From contig CAVYEM010000001.1 in assembly GCA_963767635.1 (NCBI GenBank), positions 1,178,001-1,242,000 on the forward strand: 64,000 nucleotides of DNA, in the 5' to 3' direction. Origin of the DNA: CAVYEM01 sp963767635. Its GTDB lineage: Bacteria; Vulcanimicrobiota; Vulcanimicrobiia; Vulcanimicrobiales; Vulcanimicrobiaceae. Every line of letters begins with the position of its first letter. Position 1 is the stretch's first letter. The notes below the pieces were generated by a model. The model did no database searches, was not told where the DNA came from, and worked only from the letters and a program-made list of their open reading frames with translations. Shown piece by piece: positions 43,491 through 53,446 of the stretch. A program made the translations under genes and the position numbers.

Positions 43491-43607
43491 ATGAAAGTCA
43501 GACCGTCGGTTAAGCGCATCTGTGAGAAATGTAAGATCATCCGGCGCGAAGGCAAAGTGCGCGTGATCTGCGAGGCCAACCCCAAGCACAAACAAGTGCA
43601 GGGCTAG
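43491..43607 (+). CDS. rpmJ: 50S ribosomal protein L36
   Basis: 38 residues: MKVRPSVKRICEKCK and onward to a Gly-TAG end. Cys11, Cys14, Cys27 and His33 form the zinc site of the C+ form. CTCGGAGAAA precedes the ATG as ribosome binding site. It is 48 nt after map and 18 nt before rpsM, the normal order without infA. Confidence 0.95.
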   Translation: MKVRPSVKRICEKCKIIRREGKVRVICEANPKHKQVQG

Positions 43608-43625
43608 AAGGGAAAGAGCATATAT

Positions 43626-44012
43626 ATGGCTCGTATTGCGGGTATCGATCTGCCGCGCGAGAAGCGCATCGAGGTCGCCCTTACGTACATCTTCGGCATT
43701 GGGCTGCCGACGGCCCAGAAGCTGCTGGCGCACGCCGGAATCGACTCAAACGTGCGCGTAAAAGAGCTTTCGGAAGATCACGAAAAGAAGCTTCGCGATG
43801 CCATCGATCAGGTGGGCATCAAAGTCGAAGGCGATCTTCGTCGCGAGGTCGGCTCGCACATCAAACGGCTGATGGATATCGGGTGTTACCGCGGAGTACG
43901 TCACCGTCGTGGCCTGCCGGCGCGCGGTCAGCGCACGAAGACGAACGCCCGCACGCGCAAGGGCCCGAAGAAGACCGTCGGCAACAAGAAGAAGACCGCC
44001 GCCAAGAAATAG
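43626..44012 (+). CDS. rpsM: 30S ribosomal protein S13
   Basis: 128 residues. It begins ARIAGIDLPREKRIEVALTY and ends with the basic tail after GLPARGQRTKTNARTRKGPK. S13 contacts the P-site tRNA and the 50S subunit. Normally rpsK follows; here a 9.8-kb block of other genes comes next, with the SIMPL-like gene only three bases away. Confidence 0.96.
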   Translation: MARIAGIDLPREKRIEVALTYIFGIGLPTAQKLLAHAGIDSNVRVKELSEDHEKKLRDAIDQVGIKVEGDLRREVGSHIKRLMDIGCYRGVRHRRGLPARGQRTKTNARTRKGPKKTVGNKKKTAAKK

Positions 44013-44015
44013 GGT

Positions 44016-44699
44016 GTGCCGAATGCCGTGAGGCTCGCAGTCTGCATCTTGCTGATCGCGCTCATGCCCACACCTCTGGCGGCTCAGCAGATCGACGCGA
44101 GCGCAAAGCTGAACGGGATACCCGCCGGCATTACCGTGAATGCGCGGGGCAGTGTCCCTGTAACCTCGTGGCTGGAATTCGTGCCGTTCGTTTCGGTGCC
44201 GCCCGGGAACCGCGAAACTACTCAAGGCTCCATGCTGGATGCGAAAGCATTCGCGCAGGCGGCGCGCGAGGCCGGCGTAGCTGCGGATCAGCTCACGGTT
44301 TCTCCCGGTGCCGAGTCGTCTTTCGCCGAAGGGAACCCGTCGGGTGCAGTAGTGACGGTCACCGCGCAACCCGACGTTTTTGCCAAACTTCGCGCCATCG
44401 CCCGCCGGCATGGTTTAGCTGCCAGCGAACAGGCCGCCGAATACGTGCCGGCCGATACGGGAACGTTGTACCGGCGGGCGCTGGAGATCGCTATCGACAA
44501 CGCGCGGGAGATCGCGCAAGGCATTGCTGCCGCAGATCACCAGCACGTCGGGCGCCTTTTGAACTTCGTTTCAGAACCGTTTGAATCGGCACGGCAGCTC
44601 ACTCGCGGCGCATCTCCCTCTGAAACGCGGTACGCCGCAGAATCGCAAGAAGGAATGGTCACCGCCTCGGGCATTGCAACGCTCGCATTACGCCCCTAG
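44016..44699 (+). CDS. Secreted SIMPL/DUF541-like protein
   Basis: 227 residues from GTG 44016 (an alternative GTG lies at 44028). A signal peptide LAVCILLIALMPTPLAAQQ precedes a body with PVTSWLEFVPFVSVPPGN, VVTVTAQPDVFAKLRAIAR and RRALEIAIDNAREIAQGIAA. The long amphipathic helix after paired strands suits the SIMPL (DUF541) fold, though similarity is modest. It directly follows rpsM and probably shares its transcript. Function unknown. Confidence 0.55.
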   Translation: MPNAVRLAVCILLIALMPTPLAAQQIDASAKLNGIPAGITVNARGSVPVTSWLEFVPFVSVPPGNRETTQGSMLDAKAFAQAAREAGVAADQLTVSPGAESSFAEGNPSGAVVTVTAQPDVFAKLRAIARRHGLAASEQAAEYVPADTGTLYRRALEIAIDNAREIAQGIAAADHQHVGRLLNFVSEPFESARQLTRGASPSETRYAAESQEGMVTASGIATLALRP

Positions 44700-44704
44700 C
44701 GGGA

Positions 44705-45565
44705 TTGCGCGTGGTCTACGTCGGTACGTGCGGCTATTCGTACAAAGATTGGCTGGGCAGCTTTTATCCCGGGACCGTAAAAGCGAGCGAAATGCTGCGC
44801 TACTACGCGCGTTGCTTTGGCGCCGTGGAGATCGACACGTCGTATTACGGCATTCCGGTGACCTCGACGATCGAGCGCATGGACGCGAACACGCCGGCGG
44901 AGTTCCGATTCTGCTTCAAGGCGCCCCGGACGGTGACCCATCCCGTCGAACCCGCTCAGGCACGGGTGCACGGCGACGCCGCGCTCTTCGTGCGAAGCGT
45001 TGCGCCGCTGCTGCAGAGCCGAAAGTTCGGCGCGGCGCTCCTGCAATTTCCAAACTCCTTCAAACCGACCTCGCCGAACATTCGGTATTTCCAGTGCGTC
45101 GTCGAGGCCTTGCGGCCGCTGCGGCTCGTTGCTGAGTTTCGCAATCGCGAGTGGCAAGCGGCAAACGTGCACGAGCTGTTGCACGAACTCGACGTGGGCT
45201 GGTGCAATGTCGACATGCCCAGCTTTGAATCGCTCATGCGGCCTAGCTCGGACGCAACGTCGCAGGTCGGTTACGTGCGCTTCCACGGCCGAAACGCGCG
45301 CCGATGGTGGACCGGCGACAACCGGACGCGGTACGATTACGAATATAAACCGGAAGAGCTCGTGCCGTGGACGGATCGCGTCGCCGATATCGAACAAGAA
45401 ACCGAGTCGACGTACGCGTTTTTCAACAATCATGCGCGCGGCAATGCGCCGCGCAACGCGGAGCTGTTCGTGAATATGCTGCGCGAGCGCTTCGCCGGCA
45501 TGGAAGAGCGGCTGCCTGCGGCGCCTCCGCGCCTTCCGGTGCAGCCCTTACTTTTCGAGGAGTAG
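44705..45565 (+). CDS. DUF72 (YecE-like) family protein
   Basis: 286 residues starting at TTG 44705 or GTG 44711. VVYVGTCGYSYKDWLGSFYP, FGAVEIDTSYYGIP, FCFKAPRTVTHP and YVRFHGRNA followed by WWTG are the typical DUF72 blocks of this TIM-barrel family. Biochemical role is not known with certainty. It lies five bases after the SIMPL-like gene and its end overlaps convergently the penicillin acylase end. Confidence 0.85.
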   Translation: MRVVYVGTCGYSYKDWLGSFYPGTVKASEMLRYYARCFGAVEIDTSYYGIPVTSTIERMDANTPAEFRFCFKAPRTVTHPVEPAQARVHGDAALFVRSVAPLLQSRKFGAALLQFPNSFKPTSPNIRYFQCVVEALRPLRLVAEFRNREWQAANVHELLHELDVGWCNVDMPSFESLMRPSSDATSQVGYVRFHGRNARRWWTGDNRTRYDYEYKPEELVPWTDRVADIEQETESTYAFFNNHARGNAPRNAELFVNMLRERFAGMEERLPAAPPRLPVQPLLFEE

Positions 45566-47768
45566 CCGTTCCCGGGCAGCAAACTTCACCGCTGCATCCG
45601 AAAAGGGAAACGGGTGCAATTCGCCGCGCACCCACGAATCCCGCAGATCGTCGTAGTGCGGCGATCCTACTTCACCCGATTCGCCGCTGGGAATACTCAA
45701 GCCGCCGCGATCCCACGCACCGACTTCCCAAACGGCGCGCATGCTTTGCGCGAGTCCGGCGGTCTGCACTCGAATGGTGTACTCGTCGCCCGCTCCGGGG
45801 AGCGCCCTACCGTCGAGAAACGGAAAGCCGATGGATCCGAAGGGATGCAAAATTTCGAGTGTTCCGGCACTTCTCCACGGGGCCGGTGTATCGTTCATGA
45901 GCGGATCGCTTATTGCATCGATGAACTGCTCGGGAGGCCGCTCTCGCAACGCGTCGAGCGCGGCATACGGAGAGGCGGATGCGTCTTCGGCGTCTTCGCG
46001 AAGCGCATGTTCCAGCGTTGCGGTCTTTGATGCAGGCGCAAACGTGCCGTTCCAGCCGGCCAAGCGTTGCGCGATCGCGGAGGGCAGCATTCCGGAGTGC
46101 GCTTGCGCGTACGCCGCTAACCGGTGCGCAAACTCCGCATCGGCGGGCGAGACCGTATCCAACTGCATCCGCGCGAAATAGTACACGTCATACGAGGTGC
46201 GGGCGCGCAGCAGCTCGGCGATCCGGTACGCCCGATACGGCGGGGCGAACATCGGGCTGAGGCGGTATGGATACCCGTCCTCGTACATCTTGTTGTTCGC
46301 GCTCACGATCGCCGCGCTGCGTGAAGGGGCGATGGACGGCAGTCGATCGTACGGAACAACGGGAAACTCCTTGCCGAGATCGCGCGCTGCGTGCACGTAC
46401 CGCCCCCACGCCGGATCGTCGGGAATCGGTCCCGCTACATGGTACGCTACCTGCCCGTGCGGTCCGGCGATTACGAAATTTTGCGGAGGTCCCGCGTATC
46501 GGGAGAGGATTTCAAGCGCGCCGCGCACGTCGCTCGCGGTGTCGAGCGCGAGAATCGTGCTGACGGCCGAGCGCGTATCGTAGTACGGCGGCCAGCGCAC
46601 CAGCGCCATGCCCTGCGCGTTTCCCGCGGGTATGCCGTACTCTCGAGACGTTCGATAATACCGCGCCCGCACGTCAGACTCCGAAGCGCACGTGAAAGGT
46701 CTCGGTTTTCCAATCGCGCTTGTTCAACGAACCGGGCGTGAAAACGCCGAGCGTCGCGGCCATGGCGTTCGTCGCGGCCCATGCGATGCGTTCGTTGTGA
46801 CCGAGCACGATGCCGGGTACGCCTGCAATGGTGACGCCGGCGGCGTGCATGTGCGGCGCGTGCACCTCCAGCGCGTACCAAATTCCCGGAATGCCTGCCG
46901 GAAGGTGCGGATCGTTGGCAACCAGCGCGTGTCCGGAGGCGGAATGCGCGGCGCCCGACGCCCATGCGTTGCTCCCGAGCTCGGAGATCGGAATCTCCCC
47001 GGTCCCGCTCCATGCAACGTTGCCATGCTGCTGCCCAAGGGCGCGCGGTGCTGTGGCGTCGGCTGAAACGTCGTAGAACGGGTCGGACAAGGGCAGTTCT
47101 TCGGCGTATTGATCGCGCGTGAGCGATCGCCAGAAGGCATCTCTACGCAGCACGTTCTCGGCGGTATCCCCAATCAATGCGGAGATCGCCAGTGTTACCG
47201 CAAGCGAGTCTTGCGCCTTCCACGGCCGTGGCTGATACAGCAGCAAGCGGAACTCAATCGGAAGCGGCTGCGTGCGCATGGCGGCGTTGACGCCGCTGCT
47301 GAAGGCCTGCAGCGCTTTTTTATCGCGGCCGGAAAGCCGGCGCCACTCCCGAGCGACGATGCCGCGCACGTCCAAGGCGCGCATCTGCTCGTCGGAGTTC
47401 AGCTCGATCGGACCCAACAGCTGCGAGAGCTCGCCGTAGATGAAGCGGCGGTACAAATCCATTTGAAAAAGGCGATCGGATCCCTGGACGTAACCTTCGG
47501 CAAAAAATGCGTCGTGATCGTCCCGTGCCCGAATGTGGGGTATGCCGCGATCGTCGCGATAGACGATTGTCGCCATGTCGACGTTCATGCCGGAAAGTGT
47601 GCCGCCGTACGATGCGGTCTGCAGCGCGCCCATCGTGACGTATCCCGCGTAGAGGAGCGCAAGCGCGGCGACGATCGTTGCCCAAGCCGCGGCGTCGCGC
47701 AGCAGCCGGCGCGACACGCCGCCGCGAGCGGCGCGAATGGCTCGCTCTTTCTCGACCAAGCCCGTCAC
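45548..47768 (-). CDS. Penicillin acylase-family Ntn hydrolase (frame-disrupted)
   Basis: Two minus-strand frames join into about 739 residues. From GTG 47768 a membrane anchor (AAAWATIVAALALLYAGYV) precedes GIPHIRARDDHDAFFAEGYV, the alpha-chain signature. GSNAWASGAAHS contains the probable N-terminal nucleophile Ser of the beta chain exposed by self-cleavage, followed by NDPHLPAGIPGIWY. Removing one A at 46684-46685 joins HVR-SESDVRARYYRTSREYG. Family members hydrolyse amide bonds of N-acyl substrates such as beta-lactam side chains or acyl-homoserine lactones. The substrate is unknown. Confidence 0.82.
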
Positions 47769-47846
47769 ATGCGGTATCCTCGGGGCATTTTTCCCGTTCG
47801 TTGCGCGGCAGGCCTTGCGGTTGCCCGGTGAAAAAGCCGTGCGGGA

Positions 47847-48584
47847 GTGGAGTTTGCGGCCGTTATCACCGCCGGAGGCCGAGTCGACGGCGAATTCGCG
47901 CGCGTCATCGGGACGGACGTAAAGGCATTGGCGCCGTTTCGTGAATCGACGCTTTTGCAACGCACGATAACGGCGGTGCGTGACGCCGGCATACGGCGCA
48001 TTGCGGTGGTCGGCGGAACGCAAGTGCGCGCTGCGTGCGGCGGCATGGTGGAATCGATCCTAGACGAAGGCGCCGACGGATCTCAAAACATTTTGCTGGC
48101 GCTGCGCGCCTGGAACGATCGCTATCCGCTGCTGTATCTGACCAGCGACATGCCGTATGTTGCGGACGGTCCCTTGCGAGCGTTCGTGGACGCGGTTCCG
48201 GAGGACACCCTCGCGTTGCCGCTGAGCGAGTGGAACGATTTTACCCAACGCTTCCCCGATGCTCCGCCGTATGGAGTAACGCTGGCCGGAGAACGCGTGG
48301 TCAACGGCGGCGTGTTCGCGGTGCCCGCAGGGGCTGCAGCTCACGTTGAGCGTTTCGCAACCGAGTTTTTCGAAGCGCGCAAGAACGTATGGCGCATGGC
48401 GCGGCTGACCGGCCCGATGTTGCTGGTGCAGTTTGCGCTGCACCGGCTCGGCATCGCGCAGCTGGAAGTGCACGCGCACCGGCTGCTCGGCATTCCGGCC
48501 AAGGCGATCAGAAATGCGCCGCCGGAATTGGCGTACGACGTTGACGAACTCGAAGAGTACCGCTATGCAGCCCACCACGCCTAA
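47847..48584 (+). CDS. Nucleotidyltransferase-family protein (MobA-like)
   Basis: 245 residues from GTG 47847. The N-terminal FAAVITAGGRVDGEFAR and KALAPFRESTLLQRTI correspond to the nucleotide-binding loop and Lys of NTP_transf_3 proteins, and PLLYLTSDMPYVADG carries the metal-binding Asp. VVNGGVFAVPAG follows. Such enzymes transfer NMP to cofactors or sugars. The missing full GGxSxRMG signature makes MobA itself unlikely. It overlaps the MFS start by 20 nt. Confidence 0.75.
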   Translation: MEFAAVITAGGRVDGEFARVIGTDVKALAPFRESTLLQRTITAVRDAGIRRIAVVGGTQVRAACGGMVESILDEGADGSQNILLALRAWNDRYPLLYLTSDMPYVADGPLRAFVDAVPEDTLALPLSEWNDFTQRFPDAPPYGVTLAGERVVNGGVFAVPAGAAAHVERFATEFFEARKNVWRMARLTGPMLLVQFALHRLGIAQLEVHAHRLLGIPAKAIRNAPPELAYDVDELEEYRYAAHHA

Positions 48585-49774
48585 AGCTCCGCTTCTGGGG
48601 CTGTTTTGGCTGGGCATTCAAATGGTGTGGGGAGCATTGTTGGGTGTTTCTTTGCAGGTGCGCTCCTCGCAGTTGGCGCCGCACCATTCGCTCGCGGCAT
48701 ACGGAACGCTCGCGGCGGTAGGCGCCGGTATCGCCGCAGTGACGCAAATCTTTATCGGCATCGTTTCGGACCGGCGGCGGGCGCGTGGAAGCTGCCGCGT
48801 GGAGTTTTATGCAATCGGGGTGGTGGCTGCGTGCGGTGCGCTGTTCTGGTTCTACGCCGCGCACACGTACGCGCAGCTCCTTGGCTCGGTCGTCCTATTG
48901 CAATGCGGGATGAACGTGGCCATAGGTCCGTATCAAGCGGCCATTCCCGACTTTATCGAAGACCAACGCATGGGTACGGCCTCGTCGTGGATGGCCGGCC
49001 TGCAGAGCGTCGGCAATGCGGCCGGAGCGGTGGTCGCGGGGCTTGTTGCCGATACGCGCGCCGTGGCGCTATGCATTGCATCCGTTCTGTTCGTTACGTG
49101 CGCGCTCAGCGCGCTGCACGTTCGCCGGCTCACGCTGCTGCCGGCATCGCCCGTTCCGCTGCTGATCACGCGATCGTTTGTGGATCTATTCGTTTCGCGC
49201 GCGCTGATTTACACCGGCTTCTACACCCTTTTGGGATACCTGTACTTTTACGTGCTGCGAACCATCGTAGGCGATGCAAAGATGACGACCGGAATCGTGC
49301 TCCTGGCTTTTACCGCGGCGGGAGCAGCCGGCGCCGCGCTGGTTGCCGCTCCGGCGAACCGCTCGGATCGGCGCGCAGTGGCGACGTTCGGCGGCGGCAA
49401 GCTTCATCGTTGGAATTTTGGCGTTTCTGATCGCGCACACCGTTGCGGCGGTAATCGTCAGCGCGTGTTACGCCGGCGCGATGTGGGGAATTTTCTTGAC
49501 CGCCGACTGGGCATTGGGATGCCGATTTCTGCCGCGGCACGCGCTCGCAACTGCGATGGGCGTCTGGAACCTTGCGCTGCTGATTCCGCAAATCGTCGCG
49601 CCGCTGATCGCCACCGCCGCGCTCACGTTGGCGCACGCGCTTGGGAGCGCGAGAGCGCCGGCCATCGCGTTTGTTTTGGCCGCCGTCGAGGTTGCCTTGG
49701 GTATTGCGTGGATCTGGCGCTTGCCCGCTTCTGCGTTGTCGGTTGAGACTTCGACGGCTGGGAATACTCCCTAA
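48565..49774 (+). CDS. MFS transporter (frame-disrupted)
   Basis: About 402 residues after skipping one extra base in the GGCGGCGGC run near 49390-49398. The ATG at 48565 begins MQPTTPKAPLLGLFWLGIQM. Twelve hydrophobic helices are distributed over both frames, and the first loop DRRRARGSCRVEF resembles the MFS motif A region. A GPYQAAIPDFIEDQRMGTAS block resembles sugar/cation-symporter-like MFS proteins. The substrate is unknown. It is coupled to the nucleotidyltransferase by overlap. Confidence 0.75.
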
Positions 49775-49825
49775 GGCTCTAGGGCAGGGGGAACCTTGAG
49801 TTCGCCCTCCCACGTTAGGGGGAAT

Positions 49826-49881
49826 GGAGACCGAGCCTGCCTTTGTATAGGTATGTAAGCCGAACGGCTGTACTGGTCTCC
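49826..49881 (+). promoter_or_regulatory. Structured leader upstream of the outer-membrane candidate
   Basis: GGAGACC at 49826-49832 can pair with GGTCTCC at 49875-49881, enclosing a small hairpin AGCC-GAAC-GGCT at 49858-49869. The element ends 29 nt before the TTG start at 49911. It could be a 5'-UTR regulatory structure. I recognise no known riboswitch class. Confidence 0.4.
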
Positions 49882-49910
49882 GCCCAACATTTCAGTTTAG
49901 GGAGGCTACA

Positions 49911-51414
49911 TTGAAACGACTGAGCACCGGGGTTCTGACTTCGCTTATTGTGGCAAGTCTAGGACTCACTGCGGTCGCCGCTCCGTCGGGCCAGGCGTCA
50001 CGGGGAAACATTGGACATAACGTGATCGCACAGGCCACGCCAAGTGCATCGCCTGCGGCGTCGGCAATGCCGGCGGCGTCGGCAACGCCGATGGCGTCAC
50101 CGAGCGCTACGACTTCGCCCGCTGCAACGCCGATGGCGTCCCCCGGCGCTTCGACATCTCCGGCGGCAACGCCGATGACGTCTCCGGCTCCGGCGGCGCC
50201 GACCACGACGACGCCCTCAACGACGACGAACATGCCCCCGATGCAGTTCGGATCACCGCCGTCGGGCGAAATTCCAATTCTTTTCAACGACCATCACGTG
50301 TACTCGAAACCCGACGTCCTTAAACATGGACGCGTTCTTGCCGCGCTCGTTCGCGGCGGCACTATTCTCGTTCCGCTGCGTTCGATGTTCGAGCAAATGG
50401 GCGCAACGGTTTCGTACAATCCCGGCACCAAGACGGTCGACGTGACCAAGCCGGGGTCCGACGTGCGCGTTACGGTCGGCAAACCGGAAGTGACGATCAA
50501 CGGAGAGTCACGTCCGCTCGACGTCCCCCCGATGATGTATCAGGGGCAGATCCTCGTTCCCGTCCGCGTTATTTCCGAAGGAATGGGAGCGTACGTGCAA
50601 TGGGTTCCGGATCGCCGCGTCGTCGTCGTGCGCTACGTGACGGCGACACCGCCGCCACCGAGCACGCCGCCGCCGGCACCCTCGCCGGTTCCAACGACGG
50701 CCCCGACCCCCGTACCGGCGGCAGTCCCGTATCAGGATCACTTCATCGCCGGCGACTACATCATCAACCCGAAGGTCTATAACGAGTTCAGTCCCGGCAA
50801 CTCGGGCAAGAGCGGTTCGTACGCCATCCGCGGCGCGCTCGAATTCAATCTGTTCAGCCTTGCCGTGGATGATCGCAGGCGACTTCCGGCAGTACCAGTA
50901 CCCGCATGACTGCCCGGATACGTTCCCGGCTCCTGCGGGCTCGGAGTGCAACGTCACAATCATCGGTGGTCTCGGGTCGACCTACGTGCCCGCGTTCACC
51001 GCCAAAGACACCGACGTCGACGGCCGCTTGGGCCTGAAGATCGCGGATCCGCGCATCTACATCGGCGTGGGATACATGTATCGCACGACCAATTACGGAT
51101 ATCCGCGACAGAACGGCGTGGGATTCGGGCTGGAAAAATTGCCTGACCTGGATCATACGTTCTCCCTGTACGGAAGCGCGTACTACTATCCCAGCGTGAA
51201 GGGTACGTGCGGAACGGACGTGTGCCCGACGGGCCCGTACGATCTGCAGTATCGCATTTTGAAGTACCAGATCGGCGCGGCGATCAACTTCGGGAAACCG
51301 GCCGGCGTCTTCTTAGACTTCGGTTATCTCGGAGACCAAGGGCGCAACAAGCAAAACGCTCCGGTCGACTTCAACCACAACGGTCCATACGTCGGCCTGG
51401 GAATTCACTTCTAG
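49911..51414 (+). CDS. Outer-membrane candidate: copper-amine-oxidase-N-like domain plus beta-barrel (frame-disrupted)
   Basis: About 500 residues after skipping one C at 50858-50859. TTG 49911 follows GGGAGG. Signal peptide LTSLIVASLGLTAVAAPSGQ. Residues 40-105 are Ala/Ser/Pro/Thr low-complexity. A CuAO N-terminal-like domain follows (about 118-245) with LVPLRSMFEQMGATVSYNPG and ILVPVRVISEGMGAYVQW. A second Pro-rich linker (about 245-275) and a C-terminal part of amphipathic strands ending YVGLGIHF, with terminal aromatic residue as in outer-membrane barrels. It might tether the outer membrane to the wall, by analogy only. A strong terminator follows. Confidence 0.65.
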
Positions 51415-51440
51415 CCCGAAACAACGGACGGCAATCCGAA

Positions 51441-51467
51441 AAGGCCCTGCGCGAGCAGGGCCTTTTT
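51441..51467 (+). terminator. Intrinsic terminator after the outer-membrane candidate
   Basis: AAGGCCCTGC and GCAGGGCCTT form a perfect 10-bp stem around GCGA, followed by TTT. It lies 27 nt after the stop at 51414 and ends that transcript. Confidence 0.9.
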
Positions 51468-51507
51468 CAGACCCCTGGCGATGGTGCGTAGAGCCGATAA
51501 GGAGCCC

Positions 51508-51917
51508 ATGAAAGACCTGGAGCCGCTTCGTGAAACGCAAGGCTACCGCGAACAACGGCTGGTACACCGGCTGGAGGCATTTTGCGACATCGTCATCGGT
51601 TCAACTTGGCGCAGGTCGGCTTAAATTTGGTGATACCGGCGCGCCCCGATGACATTTTCGTAAACCCCCTCAAACTGTTGACGTTCATCGTTACGTTTGC
51701 CGCGATATGCTATGTTTGGTGGATTCATAACCGCCTTTTTGCGGTGTGCTTTGTCGCGACGCCGCTCAGCATCGTCGTGAACTTCGCATTCTTGGCGACC
51801 GTCGCCCGGCGCCCTGTAACGCGGCACACGGCAGTACCGGATGAGCGACAATCCTACTTTCCAGGGGTTCCACGGCTGGCGATCTCGTCCGGAAGCAGGC
51901 GGTGGCTCGCTCTATAA
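51508..51917 (+). CDS. TMEM175/DUF1211-like membrane protein (frame-disrupted)
   Basis: AAGGAG precedes the ATG at 51508. The first frame reads MKDLEPLRETQGYREQRLVH then RLEAFCDIVIG. A single missing T at 51600-51601 would continue FNLAQVGLNLVIPA, followed by LLTFIVTFAAICYVWWIHNR and another helix. The RLEAFxD-helix pattern and the WWIH motif resemble TMEM175-type potassium channels. The protein would be about 136 residues with four helices, shorter than usual, and its C-terminal tail looks random. It may be decaying. Confidence 0.45.
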
Positions 51918-51958
51918 CGAATTGGGGCTCACGCACCGTCGTTCTGCGGAGCTCTTTC

Positions 51959-53446
51959 ATGAAGCAGGTAGTGGGATTTCCAGCCACCGGACTTTTGCTT
52001 TTCTTGCTATTGCTATTGCCGCTTCCCGGGAGGGCAGCGGAAGGCGCAGACACACTACAGCTCAGGCACAAGACCTTCGCCGGCTTTACCTATGGCGACG
52101 GAACGCTTCCGCCGCTCGAGATTACTCAGGAAGTGCGCGGCCTCAAGGACAATACGCTCCACGCTACATCTCGCACTAAAAGAATCGGCGGCGTCTATCG
52201 GACCGACTCGTTCCAGGCAAAATCAGGAACAAGCAGCTCATTCGGTTTCACCGGCAGACTGTTTTGGTATTCCGATGAAAACGGCTTTACCGTTCCCGTC
52301 GTCGGAGAGGCCGCGCATTTAGCACTCGACCGCGACCTCGTCATGAGCGATGCCGCCGGAGACCTGCCGTGGACGATTAACGGCACCGCGCACTTTGATG
52401 GCAGAGATGAAGTCATCGCGAGGGTTTCGCCGCAAAACGCCTATCCCATCGACTTGTACGTCGACAAAGCCACCGGAGCATACGACCGCGCGGTGATCGC
52501 TCCCGGCCGCGACATAGAAGAAACGATTCTCATCCTGAAATATGCTCAGCCGCTGACCGGGAAAAACATCATTTCGCAGTGGCGCTACGCGGATGAGGAG
52601 CAGACGCACACTGCCACCGTGATAAAAGCCGATCCTTCGATTCACGACATGGATCTGCACCCGCCGGCGCAAACCGCGAGATGGACCTCGCTCGGGGCGG
52701 CGCTGCCCGTGAAAATCACGAAGAACCGCATCGTCGTCAACGCTCGTGTTAACGGCGTAGAAGGGACCTTTCTTCTGGATACCGGCGCCGATGGCATCAT
52801 GCTCAGCGGGCGTTTCGCGCGCCGTGCCGGCCTTGTAGCGCGCGGACATACGTCAACGTTCAGCTTCTACGGTGAATCGCAAACCGACGTCGGTACCGCA
52901 AAAACGATAGAGCTCGGCGGTAACACGTTAAACGATGCGGTCGTGTACTTCGGGCCCGACCAGTTCGGCGATCGTGAGGGACCCGACGGATTGCTCGGAT
53001 TCGACATCTTCGCCGGTACGTATGTGGCGCTCGATCTCGAACATTCGACGCTGCTCATCGAAGACGCGAACGCCATCGACGAGGGTTCGCAACCGGGAAC
53101 GCATGTCGTCGCGGATTTGAGCGGCGGCTCTCCCGTACTACCGGTTCGCGTCGCGAATCGTGTGGTCGTGCGCGCGCTCTTCGATACCGGCTCTCCGCAG
53201 GACGCCTGGATTTCGGACGCACTTATCCCAACCTTTGGATTGCGCTATTTCGAACTGGACCGAGCCGACGACTGTGGACGCGTCGATTCAATAAGTGTTG
53301 GAACTTTCGTCATGAACGACCCGCAGGCGTGCCAATTGTTCGGCCCCCTGCGCGATGCAATCGTTGGGCTGCCGTTCATGAAGAGGTTCGCACGAATTAC
53401 CTTTGATTATCCGCGTGCCCTCGTGACGTTTGTCCCGATGAGATGA
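51959..53446 (+). CDS. Secreted aspartyl protease-like protein with two DTG motifs
   Basis: 495 residues from the ATG at 51959. Signal peptide GLLLFLLLLLPLPGRAAEG. Residues about 30-230 form a beta-rich N-terminal part. A retropepsin-like domain follows with GTFLLDTGADGIMLS near residue 285, a GLLGFDIFAG block, and a second motif VVRALFDTGSPQDAWIS near residue 405, then GLPFMKRFARITFDYP. Two DTG sites in one chain suggest either a pepsin-like bilobal enzyme or a duplicated retropepsin-like domain. It should be periplasmic or surface exposed. Confidence 0.7.
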   Translation: MKQVVGFPATGLLLFLLLLLPLPGRAAEGADTLQLRHKTFAGFTYGDGTLPPLEITQEVRGLKDNTLHATSRTKRIGGVYRTDSFQAKSGTSSSFGFTGRLFWYSDENGFTVPVVGEAAHLALDRDLVMSDAAGDLPWTINGTAHFDGRDEVIARVSPQNAYPIDLYVDKATGAYDRAVIAPGRDIEETILILKYAQPLTGKNIISQWRYADEEQTHTATVIKADPSIHDMDLHPPAQTARWTSLGAALPVKITKNRIVVNARVNGVEGTFLLDTGADGIMLSGRFARRAGLVARGHTSTFSFYGESQTDVGTAKTIELGGNTLNDAVVYFGPDQFGDREGPDGLLGFDIFAGTYVALDLEHSTLLIEDANAIDEGSQPGTHVVADLSGGSPVLPVRVANRVVVRALFDTGSPQDAWISDALIPTFGLRYFELDRADDCGRVDSISVGTFVMNDPQACQLFGPLRDAIVGLPFMKRFARITFDYPRALVTFVPMR

